64,000 nucleotides of DNA, from assembly GCA_947653235.1 (NCBI GenBank), contig CANTGH010000006.1:1-64000 (forward strand), read 5' to 3'. Of the stretch, positions 36,197 to 45,231 are shown piece after piece; position 1 is the stretch's first letter, and every line of letters begins with the position of its first letter. The stretch comes from an uncultured Clostridium sp. Lineage in GTDB: Bacteria > Bacillota > Clostridia > TANB77 > CAG-508. The translations under genes and the position numbers were made by a program. The notes below the pieces were generated by a model. The model was not told where the DNA came from. It did no database searches and saw only the letters and a list, made by a program, of their open reading frames with translations.

Positions 36197-37498
36197 ATGA
36201 ATATTATTGAAATTATTGATAAAAAAAGATTAGGAAAAGAATTATCAAACGAAGAAATCCAGTATTTTATAGAAAGGTATACCAAAGACGAGATTCCAGA
36301 TTATCAAGCAGCAGCTTTGATTATGGCAATTTGCCTCAATGGCATGAATGAAGAAGAAATTTTAAATTTGACGATGGCTATGGCAAACTCTGGTGAAAAA
36401 CTTGATTTAAGTGATATTTCCGATAACGTAGTAGACAAACACAGTACAGGAGGAGTGGGAGATAAAGTTACTTTGATTATTTCGCCAATTGTAGCAAGTC
36501 TAGGTGTACCAATTGCTAAAATGAGTGGTAGAGGTCTTGGAATTACAGGTGGAACAGTTGATAAATTACAATCTATACCAGCTTATCGAACCGATCTTTC
36601 CATTGAAGAATTCAAAGCTAATGTCAAAGAAATCGGCATTAGTTTGATTTCACAAACATTAGATTTAGCACCAGCGGATAAAAAAATTTATGCACTCCGT
36701 GATAGCATTGCAGCAGTTGATAGTATACCACTCATTGCATCAAGTATTATGAGCAAAAAAATCGCGGCTGGAACCAATAAAATTGTGCTAGATGTGACTT
36801 ATGGTGCAGGTGCTTTTATGAAAGATAAATTACAGGCAAAAAGGCTTGCCAAAGCGATGAAAGATATTTGGAGGGGAAAAGATAAGCAAATCTGTTGTGT
36901 GATTTCGAAAATGGAACAGCCTTTGGGTCATGCGGTAGGGAATAGTTTAGAAGTGGTAGAAGCGGTCAAAGCATTACATGGTGAAATGGCTGAGGATTTG
37001 CAAGAAATCGTTCTAACCATGTGTGTTCAAATGTTAAAGTTGGCAGGGCGTACAGAGAAACAAGAACAATTGGAAAACGAAATTTGGGAAGTCATTCATA
37101 ATGGAAAGGCGTTTGACAAATTTGTGGAATTGGCACAAAGACAAGGTGCAGATGCTGCTTATTTATATGATTTAAACAAATTGGAAAAAGCACCTTTTAT
37201 TATTCCAGTTGTTTCTGACCAAAATGGTTGGGTAAAAGAATTAAATGCAGAAAAAGTGGGAAAAATTAGTATAGAATTAGGTGCTGGAAGAAAGAATAAA
37301 CAAGATGAAATTGATAGAAGAGTAGGAATGATATTGTGCAAGAAAATTGGTGATAAAGTAGAAAATGGAGAATGTTTGGCTTATCTTCATGCCAATTCTT
37401 CCGAAAATATCGAAGAGCAAGTACAAAATCTAAAAAATGCTTATACGATTTGTTCTACGCCAGTCAAAAAAGAACAGGTTATCGATGAAATCGTATAA
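36197..37498 (+). CDS. pdp: Pyrimidine-nucleoside phosphorylase, canonical copy
   Basis: The 433-residue enzyme has DKHSTGGVGDKVT, GRGLGITGGTVDKLQSIP, YALRDSIAAVDSIPLIASS, IMSKKIAAGTNKIVLDVTYG (the Arg, Ser and Lys of the active site all present) and a C-terminal GLELGAGR-like IELGAGR domain. It cleaves uridine or thymidine for salvage. Members of this length accept uridine and thymidine. It follows its paralogue by 22 bp behind GAAGAGGAG. Confidence 0.92.
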   Translation: MNIIEIIDKKRLGKELSNEEIQYFIERYTKDEIPDYQAAALIMAICLNGMNEEEILNLTMAMANSGEKLDLSDISDNVVDKHSTGGVGDKVTLIISPIVASLGVPIAKMSGRGLGITGGTVDKLQSIPAYRTDLSIEEFKANVKEIGISLISQTLDLAPADKKIYALRDSIAAVDSIPLIASSIMSKKIAAGTNKIVLDVTYGAGAFMKDKLQAKRLAKAMKDIWRGKDKQICCVISKMEQPLGHAVGNSLEVVEAVKALHGEMAEDLQEIVLTMCVQMLKLAGRTEKQEQLENEIWEVIHNGKAFDKFVELAQRQGADAAYLYDLNKLEKAPFIIPVVSDQNGWVKELNAEKVGKISIELGAGRKNKQDEIDRRVGMILCKKIGDKVENGECLAYLHANSSENIEEQVQNLKNAYTICSTPVKKEQVIDEIV

Positions 37499-37522
37499 GG
37501 CAAAAAAGAAAGGAGAAAATTG

Positions 37523-38932
37523 ATGGAAAATACGCAAGGACAAAAATTAAAAGAGGAGTTATTTAACAATAAAAAAACAGGCTGGGAGGGCATGACACAA
37601 GATGTAAGAAATGCAGTTTTTAAGTTTGCAGATGAATATATGAATTATTTGAATGTATCCAAAACGGAAAAGGAAATTGTGCAAAATTCAAAAGATATTT
37701 TGTTGAAAAATGGTTTTACGGATTTACAAGAAAAACAAGATTTGAAGGCAGGAGACAAAGTATTTTTTGTCAATCGAAATCGAACCATTTTTGCTGCCAT
37801 AATTGGCGAAGAAGCTTTGGAAAATGGGATTCGTATGATTGCTGCTCATGGTGATTCACCACGCATTGATTTAAAACCAAATCCATTATATGAAGATAGC
37901 GGTTTGGGCTTATTTAAAACCCATTATTATGGTGGTATCAAAAAATATCAATGGACGAATATTCCACTTAGCATGCATGCAACTTTTGTCAAATCAAATG
38001 GCGAAAAAATAGAAATCAACATTGGGGAAGAGGAAAATGATCCAATTTTTACGATTTCTGATTTATTGCCACATTTAGCAACTAACCAGATGGATCGCAA
38101 ATTGAAGGAAGGTGTGCAAGGTGAGGAATTAAACATTGTGGCTGGCAGTATTCCATTTGAAGATGACAAAGTTTCAGAGGCGATTAAGTTAAATATATTA
38201 AAATTGTTGTATGAAAAATATGGTATCCAAGAAATTGATTTTACCAGTTCAGAAATTGAGTTTGTACCAGCTTTTAAGGCAAGAAGTTTGGGGCTAGATA
38301 GTAGTATGATAGCAGCTTATGGACAAGATGACAAAGTTTGTTGTTATACAGCCTTGAGAGGAATTTTAGATATTGGCGTACCGAAAAATACTGCTGTTTG
38401 TGTATTGATTGATAAAGAAGAGATTGGTTTTTGCGGTGTAACAGGAATGGAATCCAAAACATTTGAATATTTTATAACAGAATTGTTAAATAAAGCTGGA
38501 CAAAACAGACCAAATGCATTGGAAAAAGTGCTCCACAATTCCAAAGTCATTTCCGCCGATGTGGATGGTGCATTTGACCCCAATTTCCCATCTTCGTTTG
38601 ACAAAATCAACAGTTGTTTCATCGGAAAAGGTCCTACGATTGTAAAGTATACGGGTTCTAGAGGAAAATCAGGTGCCTCAGAAGCACCAGCTGAATTTGT
38701 GGCAGAAGTCAGAGGAATTTTTGAAAGAAATGGTATTTTATATCAATCTTCTGAATTGGGAAAAGTGGATTTAGGAGGAGGCGGAACGATTGCTGTTGTT
38801 CTTGCCAATCGTGGTATGAGTGTAATTGATTGCGGTGTTCCTGTTTTATCGATGCATTCACCATATGAAATTACGAGTAAATTTGATGTTTATGAGGCAT
38901 ACAAAGCCTATGAAGCATTTTACAAGGGTTAA
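37523..38932 (+). CDS. M18-family aminopeptidase
   Basis: The 469-residue zinc aminopeptidase has AAHGDSPRIDLKPNPLYED, YYGGIKKYQW, LIDKEEIGFCGVTGM, HNSKVISADVDGAFDP and the end motif VIDCGVPVLSMHSPYEI. Such enzymes trim N-terminal residues in the cytosol. Start ATG 37523 behind AAAGGAG; the TTG just before it is not needed. Confidence 0.9.
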   Translation: MENTQGQKLKEELFNNKKTGWEGMTQDVRNAVFKFADEYMNYLNVSKTEKEIVQNSKDILLKNGFTDLQEKQDLKAGDKVFFVNRNRTIFAAIIGEEALENGIRMIAAHGDSPRIDLKPNPLYEDSGLGLFKTHYYGGIKKYQWTNIPLSMHATFVKSNGEKIEINIGEEENDPIFTISDLLPHLATNQMDRKLKEGVQGEELNIVAGSIPFEDDKVSEAIKLNILKLLYEKYGIQEIDFTSSEIEFVPAFKARSLGLDSSMIAAYGQDDKVCCYTALRGILDIGVPKNTAVCVLIDKEEIGFCGVTGMESKTFEYFITELLNKAGQNRPNALEKVLHNSKVISADVDGAFDPNFPSSFDKINSCFIGKGPTIVKYTGSRGKSGASEAPAEFVAEVRGIFERNGILYQSSELGKVDLGGGGTIAVVLANRGMSVIDCGVPVLSMHSPYEITSKFDVYEAYKAYEAFYKG

Positions 38933-38937
38933 AAATG

Positions 38938-38958
38938 AGGCAGACAATTGGTCTGCCT
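38938..38958 (+). other. Hairpin between the M18 and MscS genes
   Basis: AGGCAGAC / GTCTGCCT stem with an AATTG loop, no T run. It may protect the mRNA 3' end or act as an intrinsic pause. Confidence 0.5.
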
Positions 38959-38995
38959 AAACTCACTTATATAATCATCATAAAAGGAGAAATAA

Positions 38996-40084
38996 ATGGA
39001 TAAAATACATGCTATTTTAAGACAAATTGATATAAGATATGTAATCACGGTGTTTAATATTCAAATCGCGATAGCTGTGTTCTTGATTTTTGTTATTTTT
39101 AGGGGGTTATTTTCTAAAATTATTTTGAAAATGATTTATTGGCTTACCAAAAATAAAGGAAAAGTAAAAGAGAGCAGAGTATATAAGCCACTTAGTAATT
39201 TTTTTATAGTAGTAGGCTTATATTGTGCTATTCGAATGTTTGATATCAGTTTACAGACATTGGCTAATATCAATACACTTTTTGAAATAATTTGCATTTT
39301 GTTTATAACCAATGTTATCAATTCATTTATTACAAAAGATGCAAAATGGCTAAAAAAATATAAAAATAATCAAAATCATGATGCTACGAGCAATTTTTTG
39401 TGTAAAATAGCTAGATTTATTGTTTGGGTAATTTCTGGTTATATTATCATAAAAGAATTAGGATATGATTTGACAGGTTTGGTAGCTGGTTTCGGAATTG
39501 GAGGTGTTATTTTATCGTTAGCTGCACAAGATACGGTAAAAAGTTTATTAAGTGGAGCAGTCATTTTAACGGATAAACCATTTGATATAGGAGATTATAT
39601 TGAGGTTGGAAATTATAAGGGAACGGTTGTTGATATTACTTTTAGAAGTACACGTATCAAAGCAGTGGACAATTCCGTTATAACCATTCCAAATGCTACT
39701 ATAACTTCAGAATATGTTGTAAATTGGAATAAATTAAAAAATAGAAGATTAGAATTTGTTCTTAATTTAAGTATGAATACGAGTTCTGAAAAGATAAAAA
39801 ATACAGTAGAAAAAATAAAACTTATTTTAAGAAACAATCCGAATGTTCTGCCAGAAACAGTTCAAGTAAGTTTGGACGGAATTTCAAGCTATAGTTCCGA
39901 TATAAAAGTTTTTCTTCATGTTAATGAAACAAATTACATAAGATTTTTAAGCATTAAAGAGAAAATTTATTGTGACATATTAGAATTAGTAGAAAGAGAA
40001 AATATTGATTTAGCTTATCCAACACAAACTGTTTATGTGAAAAACACAGAAGCTGAAATCAAAAAAGATACACAAAATACCTAA
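38996..40084 (+). CDS. MscS-family mechanosensitive channel
   Basis: The 362-residue protein has several N-terminal membrane helices and the MscS pore/beta domain: GLVAGFGIGGVILSLAAQDT followed by VKSLLSGAVIL, KPFDIGDYIEVGNYKGTVVDI and ITIPNATITSEYVVNWNKLK. It would open under membrane tension to release osmolytes. Own binding site AAAAGGAGAAAT. Followed 20 bp later by an SDR gene. Confidence 0.88.
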   Translation: MDKIHAILRQIDIRYVITVFNIQIAIAVFLIFVIFRGLFSKIILKMIYWLTKNKGKVKESRVYKPLSNFFIVVGLYCAIRMFDISLQTLANINTLFEIICILFITNVINSFITKDAKWLKKYKNNQNHDATSNFLCKIARFIVWVISGYIIIKELGYDLTGLVAGFGIGGVILSLAAQDTVKSLLSGAVILTDKPFDIGDYIEVGNYKGTVVDITFRSTRIKAVDNSVITIPNATITSEYVVNWNKLKNRRLEFVLNLSMNTSSEKIKNTVEKIKLILRNNPNVLPETVQVSLDGISSYSSDIKVFLHVNETNYIRFLSIKEKIYCDILELVERENIDLAYPTQTVYVKNTEAEIKKDTQNT

Positions 40085-40104
40085 AGATTAGAAAGGAGTT
40101 ATTC

Positions 40105-40870
40105 ATGAAAGCACTCATAACGGGAGCTTCTTCTGGTATAGGAAGAGATATGGCAAGATATCTAGCAAAACTTCGGCTATGATTTGGTAATTGTGGCTCG
40201 TAGAAGAGAGTTATTAGAACAATTAAAAGAAGAATTGGCTACAAATGTGAAAATAGAATGTGTGGATTTGGAAAAGAAAGAAAATTGTATCGAACTTTTT
40301 GAACGTAACACAGATATTGATATTCTTATAAACAATGCAGGCTTTGGGGAATTTGGAAAATTTGACGAAACTAATTTAGAAAAAGAATTGTCCATGATTG
40401 ATACCAATATAAAAGCTCTGCATATTTTAAGCAAATTATATTTGACTGAAATGAAAAAGAAAAATTATGGACATATTTTGAATGTTGCATCTATTGCAGG
40501 ATTTATGGCAGGACCACTTATGGCAACTTATTATGCAACTAAAAATTATGTAGTTTCTTTTTCCAAAGCAATTGATAAAGAATTGAAAAAGGATAAATCT
40601 AATGTGACAGTTAATGTTTTATGTCCAGGTCCAGTTAATACCAACTTTGATAATGTGGCTAATGTAAAATTTCGTTTGAAAGGACTATCCAGTCAATACG
40701 TAGCTCAATATGCAATTAACCAAATGTTGAAACATAAAAAAGTGATTATTCCAGGAAAAATGATGAAATTAATCTACATTGGAAATAAGCTAGCACCATC
40801 TTTTTTATCCTTAGAAATAGCTTATTACTCACAAAAAAGAAAGGAACGAAGAAATGAAAAATCAGAATAA
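40105..40870 (+). CDS. Short-chain dehydrogenase/reductase, needs +1 shift at CGG
   Basis: From ATG 40105 (behind GAAAGGAGTTATTC) the protein reads MKALITGASSGIGRDMARYL then AKL, and CGG CTA TGA stops it. Skipping C40174 gives LAKLGYDLVIVAR, the expected Rossmann second strand with Gly. NAG (INNAGFGEFGK), Tyr-x-x-x-Lys (YYATKNYV) and PGPVNTNF follow. Length 254, standard for SDRs of the DltE/YqjQ type. Segments 40105-40173 plus 40175-40870. Substrate unknown. It overlaps the amylase by 17 bp. Confidence 0.9.
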
Positions 40871-42302
40871 TACGATGATGCAATATTTTGAATGGTATTT
40901 GCCGAATGACTCAAATCATTGGAATCGTTTAGCAGAAGAAAGTGACAATTTGAAAAAGATTGGAATTACTTATGTTTGGCTACCACCAGCTTATAAAGGT
41001 GCTAGCGGAAAAAATGATGTAGGTTATGGTGTATATGACTTATATGATTTAGGTGAATTTGACCAAAAGGGTTCGATTCCAACGAAATATGGAACCAAAG
41101 AGGAATATTTAACGGCGATTGATGTGCTTAGAAAAAAGAATATCAATGTAATTGTCGATGTGGTTTTAAATCATAAAATGGGAGCAGATGAAACAGAAGA
41201 AGTTTTAGCCATTCAAGAAAATGCAGAAGATAGAAATGTGAATATGTCAGAGGCTATGCCAATCAAAGCTTGGACCAAATATACATTTCCAGGTAGAGGT
41301 GATCAATATTCTGATTTCAAATGGAATTGGACACATTTTCATGGTGTGGATTGGGATGATAATACTTCCACCGCTTCCATTTACAAGTTTTATGGCAAAC
41401 ATTGGGATGAAAATGTTGATAAAGAAAAAGGTAATTTTGATTATCTAATGGGGGCTGATATAGATTTGAATAACCATGATGTAGTTGTAGAACTGCAAAA
41501 TTGGGGGAAATGGTACTTAGAAACAACAAATGCAGATGGATTACGTTTAGATGCTGTAAAACATATTCGATCAGAGTTTTTTCCAGAATGGATCAAAGCA
41601 ATTACAAATGAGGGTAATAAAGAATTATTTGTTGTAGGAGAATATTGGAGTGCGAATATTGATACAATTGATAATTACATAGAAAAATCCAATGGTTGTA
41701 TGAAATTATTTGATGTACCATTGCATTATAATTTTTATAGAGCAGCCAATAGCAATGGTGAATTTGATATGAGATCAATATTTGATGGCACTTTAGTCTC
41801 AAGAAATCCAGAAAAAGCAGTAACTTTTGTGGATAATCATGACACGCAAATAGGACAAGCCTTAGAGTCTTGGATTCCAGATTGGTTTAAACCAATTGCT
41901 TATAGTTTAATTTTACTAAGAAAAGAAGGGATACCATGTATGTTTTATGGTGACTATTATGGTATTCCAGAAAAGGAAATCTTTGCTAAAAACGAAATGT
42001 TAGATAAAATTTTAGAAGTAAGAAAATTATATGCGTATGGTGAACAAATAGATTATTTTAATTCACCCAATTTAATTGGTTTTGTTCGAAAAGGAGATTT
42101 TGAACATTCTGATTCTGGTATTGCTGTTGTGATGACAGATACAGTTGGTGGTATTATAAAAATGAATATGGGAAATGATTTTGTGGGATGTGAATTTTGG
42201 GATTGTACAGGAAACATACCAGAAATTGTTACCATAGATGAAGAGGGAAATGGAGAATTTAGTTGTAAAGATGGAAGTGTGTCAATTTGGAGAAAAAGAT
42301 AG
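40854..42302 (+). CDS. Alpha-amylase, cytosolic GH13 type
   Basis: The 482-residue glycosidase lacks a signal peptide. Catalytic residues: Asp in GLRLDAVKHI near residue 229, Glu in FVVGEYW near 262, Asp in TFVDNHDT near 325; region I is VIVDVVLNHKMG. It resembles the liquefying Bacillus/E. coli AmyA type. It cuts internal alpha-1,4 links of glycogen or imported maltodextrins. Its GAAAGGAACGAAG binding site lies in the end of the SDR gene. Confidence 0.93.
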   Translation: MKNQNNTMMQYFEWYLPNDSNHWNRLAEESDNLKKIGITYVWLPPAYKGASGKNDVGYGVYDLYDLGEFDQKGSIPTKYGTKEEYLTAIDVLRKKNINVIVDVVLNHKMGADETEEVLAIQENAEDRNVNMSEAMPIKAWTKYTFPGRGDQYSDFKWNWTHFHGVDWDDNTSTASIYKFYGKHWDENVDKEKGNFDYLMGADIDLNNHDVVVELQNWGKWYLETTNADGLRLDAVKHIRSEFFPEWIKAITNEGNKELFVVGEYWSANIDTIDNYIEKSNGCMKLFDVPLHYNFYRAANSNGEFDMRSIFDGTLVSRNPEKAVTFVDNHDTQIGQALESWIPDWFKPIAYSLILLRKEGIPCMFYGDYYGIPEKEIFAKNEMLDKILEVRKLYAYGEQIDYFNSPNLIGFVRKGDFEHSDSGIAVVMTDTVGGIIKMNMGNDFVGCEFWDCTGNIPEIVTIDEEGNGEFSCKDGSVSIWRKR

Positions 42303-42325
42303 ACGAAAAAGAAGAAATCTATAAG

Positions 42326-42370
42326 CACAACAACTAGAAATTTAAGCAGAGTAAATTTCTAGTTGTTGTG
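42326..42370 (+). terminator. Strong bidirectional terminator
   Basis: An 18-bp perfect stem (start CACAACAAC, end GTTGTTGTG) sits between amylase and the convergent kinase gene, overlapping the kinase stop codon. Confidence 0.8.
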
Positions 42371-43646
42371 AAAAATAATCATGGTTTTTGCTAGTATATA
42401 AATTCAAATTAGTATTTCTACTTAGAATTTTCTTCACTTCCCACAGACCTAAACCAGTGTTGTGTGGTTTGGTGGTATAATCTTTTTCGAAGATTTTATC
42501 GATAGAAATTTGTTTATTATTATAGGTATTTTCAATGATGAGCATTTGTTTTTGTTTGTCTTGTTTAAAGAAAATATTGATGTTTTTTTCATTACATTCT
42601 TTGGATGCTTCAATTGCATTGTCTAATAAAATGCCTAATATACGTGTAAGTTCATAGATATTCATATTGAGTTTGTTTAAATCTAACATAACATCTAAAT
42701 TAACAGAGATATTATGAGTGTTTGCCATCTGATATTTGTCTGCTAAAATATTGTAAATAGCTGGATTATTAACTAATTCAGGATTTAATTTGGAAAAGTT
42801 ATTAGAAGTGATACAATCTTTTGAAATTTGTGTGTAATAATTTTTTAAACCTTCTATATCATTGGTCATAATATAGCCACCAATGGCTTGAAGAATATTA
42901 TGAAAATCATGCTTAAAAGCACGTGTATCGTCATACATACTTAAAATTGTTTTGTTACACAACTTGAGATTATTGATTTTTTGTTTGGTATAAATAGAGT
43001 GACATGAATGTAGGATAAAATTTAATGAAAAATAAAAATATATATTCAAAGTCAAAATATAAAAAATATGTTGACTTAACTTTTCAAAGGCAAAATAAAA
43101 GACACCAAAAATGACCAATAAATTAAACAAAGAGATGCCAACAATTAAATTCGAATTTTCAAGAATAGAGCTATGCAAAAGAGGATTTAATTTGAAGTAT
43201 TGTAAAGCTAAATAAATAATTCCTCCTAAAATGGATAAACAAAGTGTTAAAATAATGCCATAAATAGGTAATTGAAGCATTTCACCATAAGAATGGCAAA
43301 TTGACATTGTAGATAATGCTTTGAAAATGCAAAGTTGAAAATCTAATATAAAAATACAAAATAAACTAAAGAAGCTAAACAATTTTAAAGCAGGAATTTT
43401 TAATTGATAAAACATAAAAGCAATTGAGAAAATTAGCATAAAACTGTAACCATAAACAGAATTATCCAATAAATTACCGATTGTAAACCCTAATGTATTT
43501 AATAAAACATATGTAAAATGATTTTTTTTGCTGAAATGTGTGTTGAAAATTATCTGAAATAAAATAAAGGACATTTGAGTAAAAATAATTTCTAAAATTA
43601 AATTAATAACAAAATTTTTTGTAAATAATACATTGAAAATATTCAT
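42342..43646 (-). CDS. AgrC-like sensor histidine kinase
   Basis: The 434-residue protein has about six hydrophobic segments in the first 210 residues, then a GHKL kinase part: ALFHDYR-like RAFKHDFHNILQAIGGY (phospho-His), TRILGILLDNAIEAS (N box) and TGLGLWEVKKIL (G box). This is the AgrC/ComD type that usually senses peptides. No AgrA-type regulator, AgrB or AgrD is next to it; the only LytTR gene is 11 kb away. Start ATG 43646 behind AAGGGAGATTCG. Its promoter carries two BlaI-like boxes (see findings). Confidence 0.85.
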   Translation of the reverse strand: MNIFNVLFTKNFVINLILEIIFTQMSFILFQIIFNTHFSKKNHFTYVLLNTLGFTIGNLLDNSVYGYSFMLIFSIAFMFYQLKIPALKLFSFFSLFCIFILDFQLCIFKALSTMSICHSYGEMLQLPIYGIILTLCLSILGGIIYLALQYFKLNPLLHSSILENSNLIVGISLFNLLVIFGVFYFAFEKLSQHIFYILTLNIYFYFSLNFILHSCHSIYTKQKINNLKLCNKTILSMYDDTRAFKHDFHNILQAIGGYIMTNDIEGLKNYYTQISKDCITSNNFSKLNPELVNNPAIYNILADKYQMANTHNISVNLDVMLDLNKLNMNIYELTRILGILLDNAIEASKECNEKNINIFFKQDKQKQMLIIENTYNNKQISIDKIFEKDYTTKPHNTGLGLWEVKKILSRNTNLNLYTSKNHDYFSQQLEIYSA

Positions 43647-43701
43647 AACGAATCTCCCTTCAACTTTAGTTAAGTCGACTACAAACGTAACGACATAATC
43701 C

Positions 43702-43730
43702 ACTTTAAAACAAATATCTACATTTGTCAA
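43702..43730 (-). promoter_or_regulatory. Promoter of the AgrC-like gene with BlaI-like boxes
   Basis: On the minus strand TTGACA (43730-43725) - 17 bp - TAAAGT (43707-43702). CTACATTTGTCA (43718-43729) overlaps the -35 box and spacer, and CTACAAACGTAA (43679-43690) lies downstream of the start site. Confidence 0.65.
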
Positions 43731-43812
43731 GATGTTTTTTCAAAAAAATAAAAAAATTTTCGAAAAATGTAGAAATATGCTGATAAATCTAGAAAAAATT
43801 TTTATTAAAAAA

Positions 43813-43838
43813 GGAAACAGATTCAAAAATCTGTTTCC
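43813..43838 (-). terminator. Terminator of the secreted repeat protein
   Basis: GGAAACAGATT / AATCTGTTTCC stem; on the minus strand it ends in TTTTTT. Confidence 0.75.
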
Positions 43839-43903
43839 CCCAAAGATGGAATTCTTTATTATGATTTAAAATAAGTGCCTAAGTGGAACCGATTGTAAAA
43901 AAA

Positions 43904-44569
43904 TTACTTTTGTAAGTCTCCGAATATTTCCGGAAATTGTGTGTATGCTTCCGAAGGATACTCTGGCTTTTGTAAGTCTCCGAATATTTCCGGAAATTGT
44001 GTGTATGCTTCCGAAGGATACTCTGGCTTTTGTAAGTCTCTGAATATTTCTTGGAATTTGCTGAATACTCCCATACCATATGATTTTTTGATATTTGGAT
44101 TGCCTGTAAACCAGACGTTGTACAGACCTTTTGGTAATCCTCTGGCAACTGTAGTATAGCTACCGTCAGCTGTGAAGGGGATTGCGGTATCACACAATCC
44201 CTCATGTGTGATATCTACGATGTGAAATATCATATCCTCATCAACTACGTTTTCATCTTCGCAGGTAGCATATACAGTAATTGTATCACAGTCCATTTGT
44301 AAAGCTACAGGTTGAGGGTGGCTTTCATTATAAAAGCGCCAATTTTGGTAGCCAGCAACGTCAATATAATCAGCGTCAGAGTTGTAGGATCTGGGTTGAG
44401 TGTCAAAGTAAAATACTTCCTCCGAGGTTCCTAATGATAAAGCATGTTCAATTGGATTGCTCCGATCTTCGTTAGATGTATCCACAGTTGTTGCAAAGAC
44501 AGTCACGGAAGGGGAGATGATTGAAAGGGTTAACAAAATTGATAATAAGATTTTTTTTAAATTTTTCAT
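43904..44569 (-). CDS. Secreted protein with C-terminal 20-residue tandem repeats
   Basis: The 221-residue protein has a signal peptide (basic NLKK, hydrophobic core, TVFATTVD-type cleavage after Ala near residue 27). The body contains Asp-rich beta-like segments (DADYIDVAGYQNWRFYNE, VWFTGNPNIKKSYGMGVF) and the end carries 20-residue repeats PEYPSEAYTQFPEIFGDLQ. No family recognised. Start at ATG 44569 behind GGAGGATG; an upstream ATG is not needed. Its promoter region contains ATGAC...GTCAT. Confidence 0.75.
   Translation of the reverse strand: MKNLKKILLSILLTLSIISPSVTVFATTVDTSNEDRSNPIEHALSLGTSEEVFYFDTQPRSYNSDADYIDVAGYQNWRFYNESHPQPVALQMDCDTITVYATCEDENVVDEDMIFHIVDITHEGLCDTAIPFTADGSYTTVARGLPKGLYNVWFTGNPNIKKSYGMGVFSKFQEIFRDLQKPEYPSEAYTQFPEIFGDLQKPEYPSEAYTQFPEIFGDLQK
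43921..44040. repeat. Two exact 60-bp tandem repeats plus a degenerate third
   Basis: 43921-43980 and 43981-44040 are identical; a decayed copy continues to about 44075. The unit is a multiple of three and encodes the 20-residue repeat of the secreted protein, so copy number can change without breaking the frame. Not a CRISPR: no spacers. Confidence 0.9.
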
Positions 44570-44779
44570 ATGTATTTCATCCTCCTTGAAGTTTTGAAAT
44601 AAAGTTTTCCATCTTTGTTGTGTTACATTGAATGACAAAATTCGTCATTTAATAACCTTTATTGACACAAATCTTCAAAATTTGACATGCAAGTAATATA
44701 TAATATGGAATAAAAAGAAAGTCAAGAAAAACAATTCGACATTTTTTGACAAAAAGTATTTTTTTTGATGAAAAAAGTA

Positions 44780-44808
44780 TTGACTTTTTAAACAAATTAT
44801 TGTAAAAT
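44780..44808 (+). promoter_or_regulatory. Promoter of the BlaI/BlaR1-like operon
   Basis: TTGACT, 17 bp, TAAAAT. Confidence 0.7.
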
Positions 44809-44815
44809 GTTTCAA

Positions 44816-44827
44816 CTACCAATGTAG
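44816..44827 (+). promoter_or_regulatory. BlaI-like operator at the operon start site
   Basis: CTACCAATGTAG, a 4-4-4 inverted repeat placed at about +1 to +12, as expected for an autoregulated repressor. BlaI/MecI operators use TACA-TGTA half sites. Confidence 0.6.
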
Positions 44828-44847
44828 AATAAATAGAGGGGGAAATT

Positions 44848-45213
44848 ATGATAAAAATATCAGATGCAGAAATCGAAGTAATGAAAATAATATGGAAAAG
44901 AAAACAAGTAACTTCCTTAGAAATTATTCAAGAATTAGAAGGACACAATTGGAATGATAACACCATTAGGACATTAATTAGTCGATTAATTGCTAAAAAG
45001 GCAGTAGGAATTTCAAAAAAGAAAGGAAAAACATATACTTATGTTCCCTTAATTAAAGAAAACGAATATAAAGCCAAAAAGATGAAAAGTATAATCACAC
45101 AATTATATCACGGTGCTTTAGATGAGATGTTACTGAACTTTGTAGATGCAAACGAAATGTCTAAAAGCGAACTAAAGAGTTTGCTTCAACAAATTGAAGA
45201 CAAAATAAAATAG
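44848..45213 (+). CDS. BlaI/MecI-family transcriptional repressor
   Basis: The 121-residue winged-helix protein shows ISDAEIEVMKIIWKRKQVTS, NDNTIRTLISRLIAKKAVG, the KGKTYTYVPLI wing and a C-terminal dimer/cleavage region (the N-F site NFVDANE). Such repressors are cleaved or released when BlaR1-like sensors are triggered. The neighbour is a BlaR1-type M56 protein. No beta-lactamase or mecA follows; the operon leads to the pilus locus, so the targets are probably different. Confidence 0.9.
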   Translation: MIKISDAEIEVMKIIWKRKQVTSLEIIQELEGHNWNDNTIRTLISRLIAKKAVGISKKKGKTYTYVPLIKENEYKAKKMKSIITQLYHGALDEMLLNFVDANEMSKSELKSLLQQIEDKIK

Positions 45214-45231
45214 AGGGAGTGGTGGATTATA

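Noticed and set aside
43921-44040. CRISPR array
   Set aside because: The 60-bp repeats have no spacers and lie inside a coding frame as a multiple of three.
42342-44569. Complete agr quorum-sensing system around the AgrC-like kinase
   Set aside because: No AgrB, AgrD or adjacent response regulator is visible; the neighbouring secreted protein is far too long for a pheromone precursor.
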